Shown piece after piece: positions 62,764 through 64,000 of a stretch of 64,000 nt of DNA (positions are counted from its first letter, which is position 1; the number at the start of each line of letters is the position of its first letter). Source of the DNA: Pseudoduganella guangdongensis (GTDB lineage: Bacteria; Pseudomonadota; Gammaproteobacteria; Burkholderiales; Burkholderiaceae_D). The DNA is taken from assembly GCF_009857475.1 (NCBI RefSeq), contig NZ_WWCJ01000003.1, forward strand, positions 141,833-205,832. The letters are read 5' to 3'. Below the pieces are notes generated by a model. The model saw nothing but the letters and a program-made list of their open reading frames with translations. It was not told the origin of the DNA and ran no database searches. The position numbers were made by a program, and so were the translations under genes.

Positions 62764-63600
62764 ATGAAGTTGTCTCACCTGATCTCCAGCCTGGTCCTGT
62801 CGCTGGGCGGCCTGGTCGCCGCCACCCCGGCGCACGCAATTGTCGCCAGCCTGAACACCAACGCGAATTCGCTGGCAGCCGCTGCTGCGGCCGGCTCGAC
62901 CGGTTTCACCATCAACAGCGTCACCCTGAGCGGCCACAGCACCTCCACCGGCACCTTTACCAATGCCAGCAACACCTACGGCATCGGCAGCGGCATCGTG
63001 CTGTCGACCGGCAATGTGCTGCATTACGGCGATGGCGCCAATAACTCCACCGGCAATTCGACCAACTATGGCGTATCGGCAACTGCAGCGCAGACGGCGA
63101 CCTTGTCCCAGATTGGTGGCGCTGCCGACTACTTTGATGTGACTGAGCTCACCATCAACTTCACCACCACCACGGGCAGTGTTTTCTTCAACACGGTGTT
63201 TGGTTCGGAAGAGTTCCCGGAATACGTGGGCAAGTTTGTGGATGCCTTTGGCTTGCTGATCGATGGCCAGAATATCGCCTTCGTCGGCGGCAAGCCGGTC
63301 AACATCGACCACCCATCGATGGCGGCAATCGCTGGTACCGAGCTGGATGGTGTCCTGTGCCCAGGCGCTGCCAACCAATGCTCGCCAGTCCAGACCTTCT
63401 CCCTGTCCGGCCTGGATACCAGCATTTCCCACACCCTGAAATTCATCATTGGCGACCGTGGCGATTCGTCGCTGGACACCACGGTGTACATCAGCGCCCT
63501 GGGCGGCACGCCGCCGGCCGAGATCCCGTTGCCGGGCACTCTGGCGCTGTTCGGCCTGGGCTTGCTGGGGCTGGCACGCGCCCGCCAGCAGCGCGCTTAA
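62764..63600 (+). CDS. PEP-CTERM protein with choice-of-anchor L domain
   Basis: A 278-aa exported protein: signal peptide (LISSLVLSLGGLVAATPAHA), then a Thr/Ser/Asn-rich region. A choice-of-anchor L-type core follows (FNTVFGSEEFPEYVGKFVDA, FIIGDRGDSSLDTTVYI). The C-terminal sorting signal is IPLPGTLALFGLGLLGL followed by ARARQQR (PEP-like motif, membrane helix, basic tail). Exosortase would cut it and attach or release it in the exopolysaccharide matrix. AAAGGG precedes the ATG. No exosortase or EPS genes are in the window. It is transcribed alone from the sigma-54 promoter. Confidence 0.93.
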   Translation: MKLSHLISSLVLSLGGLVAATPAHAIVASLNTNANSLAAAAAAGSTGFTINSVTLSGHSTSTGTFTNASNTYGIGSGIVLSTGNVLHYGDGANNSTGNSTNYGVSATAAQTATLSQIGGAADYFDVTELTINFTTTTGSVFFNTVFGSEEFPEYVGKFVDAFGLLIDGQNIAFVGGKPVNIDHPSMAAIAGTELDGVLCPGAANQCSPVQTFSLSGLDTSISHTLKFIIGDRGDSSLDTTVYISALGGTPPAEIPLPGTLALFGLGLLGLARARQQRA

Positions 63601-63608
63601 CGCCTCGC

Positions 63609-63637
63609 TTGCATTAGGCGGTAACTGTTGCTATAGT
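63609..63637 (+). promoter_or_regulatory. sigma-70 promoter of the DAHP synthase leader
   Basis: TTGCAT (63609-63614), a 17-base spacer and TATAGT (63632-63637). Transcription would start near 63644, about 20 bases before the leader peptide. Confidence 0.75.
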
Positions 63638-63662
63638 GATTCGAATTCATCGGAACTCGACA

Positions 63663-63728
63663 ATGCACCTGCACTTCTTTACCGGCTTTTTTTACTTTAG
63701 CAATTCCAACCCAAAGGCGGTGGAGTAG
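63663..63728 (+). CDS. Phe-rich leader peptide of an attenuator
   Basis: A 21-codon frame encodes MHLHFFTGFFYFSNSNPKAV-E and stops at TAG 63726-63728. Five Phe codons and one Tyr lie within eight residues, the pattern of pheA/pheST-type attenuator leaders (E. coli PheL is also a run of Phe). It is placed between the promoter and a terminator immediately before DAHP synthase, whose pathway leads to Phe and Tyr. The ribosome site is weak (CGGAAC). Confidence 0.78.
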   Translation: MHLHFFTGFFYFSNSNPKAVE

Positions 63729-63778
63729 CGGCCGGTTCACGTAGCAGCAAAAAACGAGATCCCAGCAGATACCAAAAC

Positions 63779-63806
63779 AAACCGCCAGCAATGGCGGTTT
63801 TTTTTT
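63779..63806 (+). terminator. attenuator terminator before DAHP synthase
   Basis: A perfect 9-bp stem AAACCGCCA (63779-63787)/TGGCGGTTT (63792-63800) with a GCAA loop and nine Ts lies five bases before the ribosome site of the next gene. GGCGGT at 63716-63721, inside the end of the leader frame, can pair with ACCGCC of the 5' arm as an antiterminator. GCCGGT at 63731-63736 can pair with ACCGGC at 63681-63686. Confidence 0.85.
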
Positions 63807-63823
63807 AACCAGGAGAAACCATC

Positions 63824-64000
63824 ATGCAACGTACCGACGACCTGCGCATTCGCGAAATGAAGGAGCTGACGCCACCGTCGCACCTGATCCGCGAATTTCC
63901 CTGCACCGAAGCGGCCTCCAACACCGCTTCCGACGCGCGCGTCGCCCTGCACCGCATCCTGCACGGCCAGGATGACCGCCTGATGGTGGTGGTGGGCCCG
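63824..64000 (+). CDS. aroG: 3-deoxy-7-phosphoheptulonate synthase, class I, N-terminal part
   Basis: The 59 codons present begin after AGGAGA and read MQRTDDLRIREMKELTPPSH and LHRILHGQDDRLMVVVGP. These match the conserved N-terminus of AroF/G/H-type DAHP synthases (IRE...L-PP, I-GxDDRLxVVVGPCSIHD). The enzyme condenses phosphoenolpyruvate with erythrose-4-phosphate, the first step to aromatic amino acids. The gene runs off the window. The upstream Phe leader suggests that this isozyme is controlled by phenylalanine supply. Confidence 0.92.
   Translation, partial: MQRTDDLRIREMKELTPPSHLIREFPCTEAASNTASDARVALHRILHGQDDRLMVVVGP

Overview
This is a high-GC chromosomal window with the gene set of an Oxalobacteraceae betaproteobacterium of the Massilia/Duganella/Telluria type. 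The evidence is the abundance of TonB-dependent receptors (TBDRs), the TAXI-type TRAP binding protein, the glnA-DUF4124-ntrBC order, a PEP-CTERM protein and betaproteobacterial housekeeping genes. The genus is inferred from gene content and not proven. No rRNA, tRNA, CRISPR array, intact insertion sequence or origin was seen.

Left part (1-16 kb): a truncated subtilisin-like protease is divergent from an ECF sigma/anti-sigma pair. Then come an FKBP isomerase and a tightly overlapping run of five genes: beta-propeller, polysaccharide deacetylase, sterol-desaturase family, EI24 and a CinA-type molybdopterin-binding domain. A large transglycosylase/transpeptidase, a TAXI protein, a TBDR and a rhodanese follow. 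Nitrogen block (15-20 kb): glnA sits behind a sigma-54 promoter with NtrC-type boxes, followed by a DUF4124 protein, ntrB and ntrC. glnE lies at 52.6-55.4 kb, so the sensor, regulator, target enzyme and adenylyltransferase of glutamine synthetase control are all present. Next are corA, an HD-GYP response regulator with a GAF histidine kinase, an FAD dehydrogenase, two more TBDRs with a Sel1-like protein, rsmE, transketolase and gap.

The accessory centre is 37-52.5 kb. A TBDR and an S9 peptidase face a C39-peptidase ABC exporter (broken by one in-frame amber codon) and its HlyD partner. Behind the exporter lies a previously unlisted 54-aa double-glycine leader peptide gene with its own promoter and terminator. 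Beside it is a cluster of five copies, some intact and some decayed, of a small peptide family with the cysteine pattern C-x6-C-x7/8-C-x7-C. Three of the five keep a Sec-type signal region (two intact, one altered), a fourth keeps one only if a frameshift is corrected, and one has none. Fragments of S9 peptidase and TBDR 3' ends are scattered between these genes. A WYL regulator, a GST-like protein and a further TBDR close the region. I regard this peptide/exporter/receptor island as the most novel part of the window.

Right part (52.6-64 kb): glnE is divergent from a yhdP-nitrilase-tldD run, then uridine kinase, a PEP-CTERM protein behind a sigma-54 promoter, and the start of DAHP synthase. 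DAHP synthase is preceded by a Phe-rich leader peptide and a terminator with the layout of a translation-coupled attenuator. Palindromic elements abutting stop codons recur at gene ends in the window.
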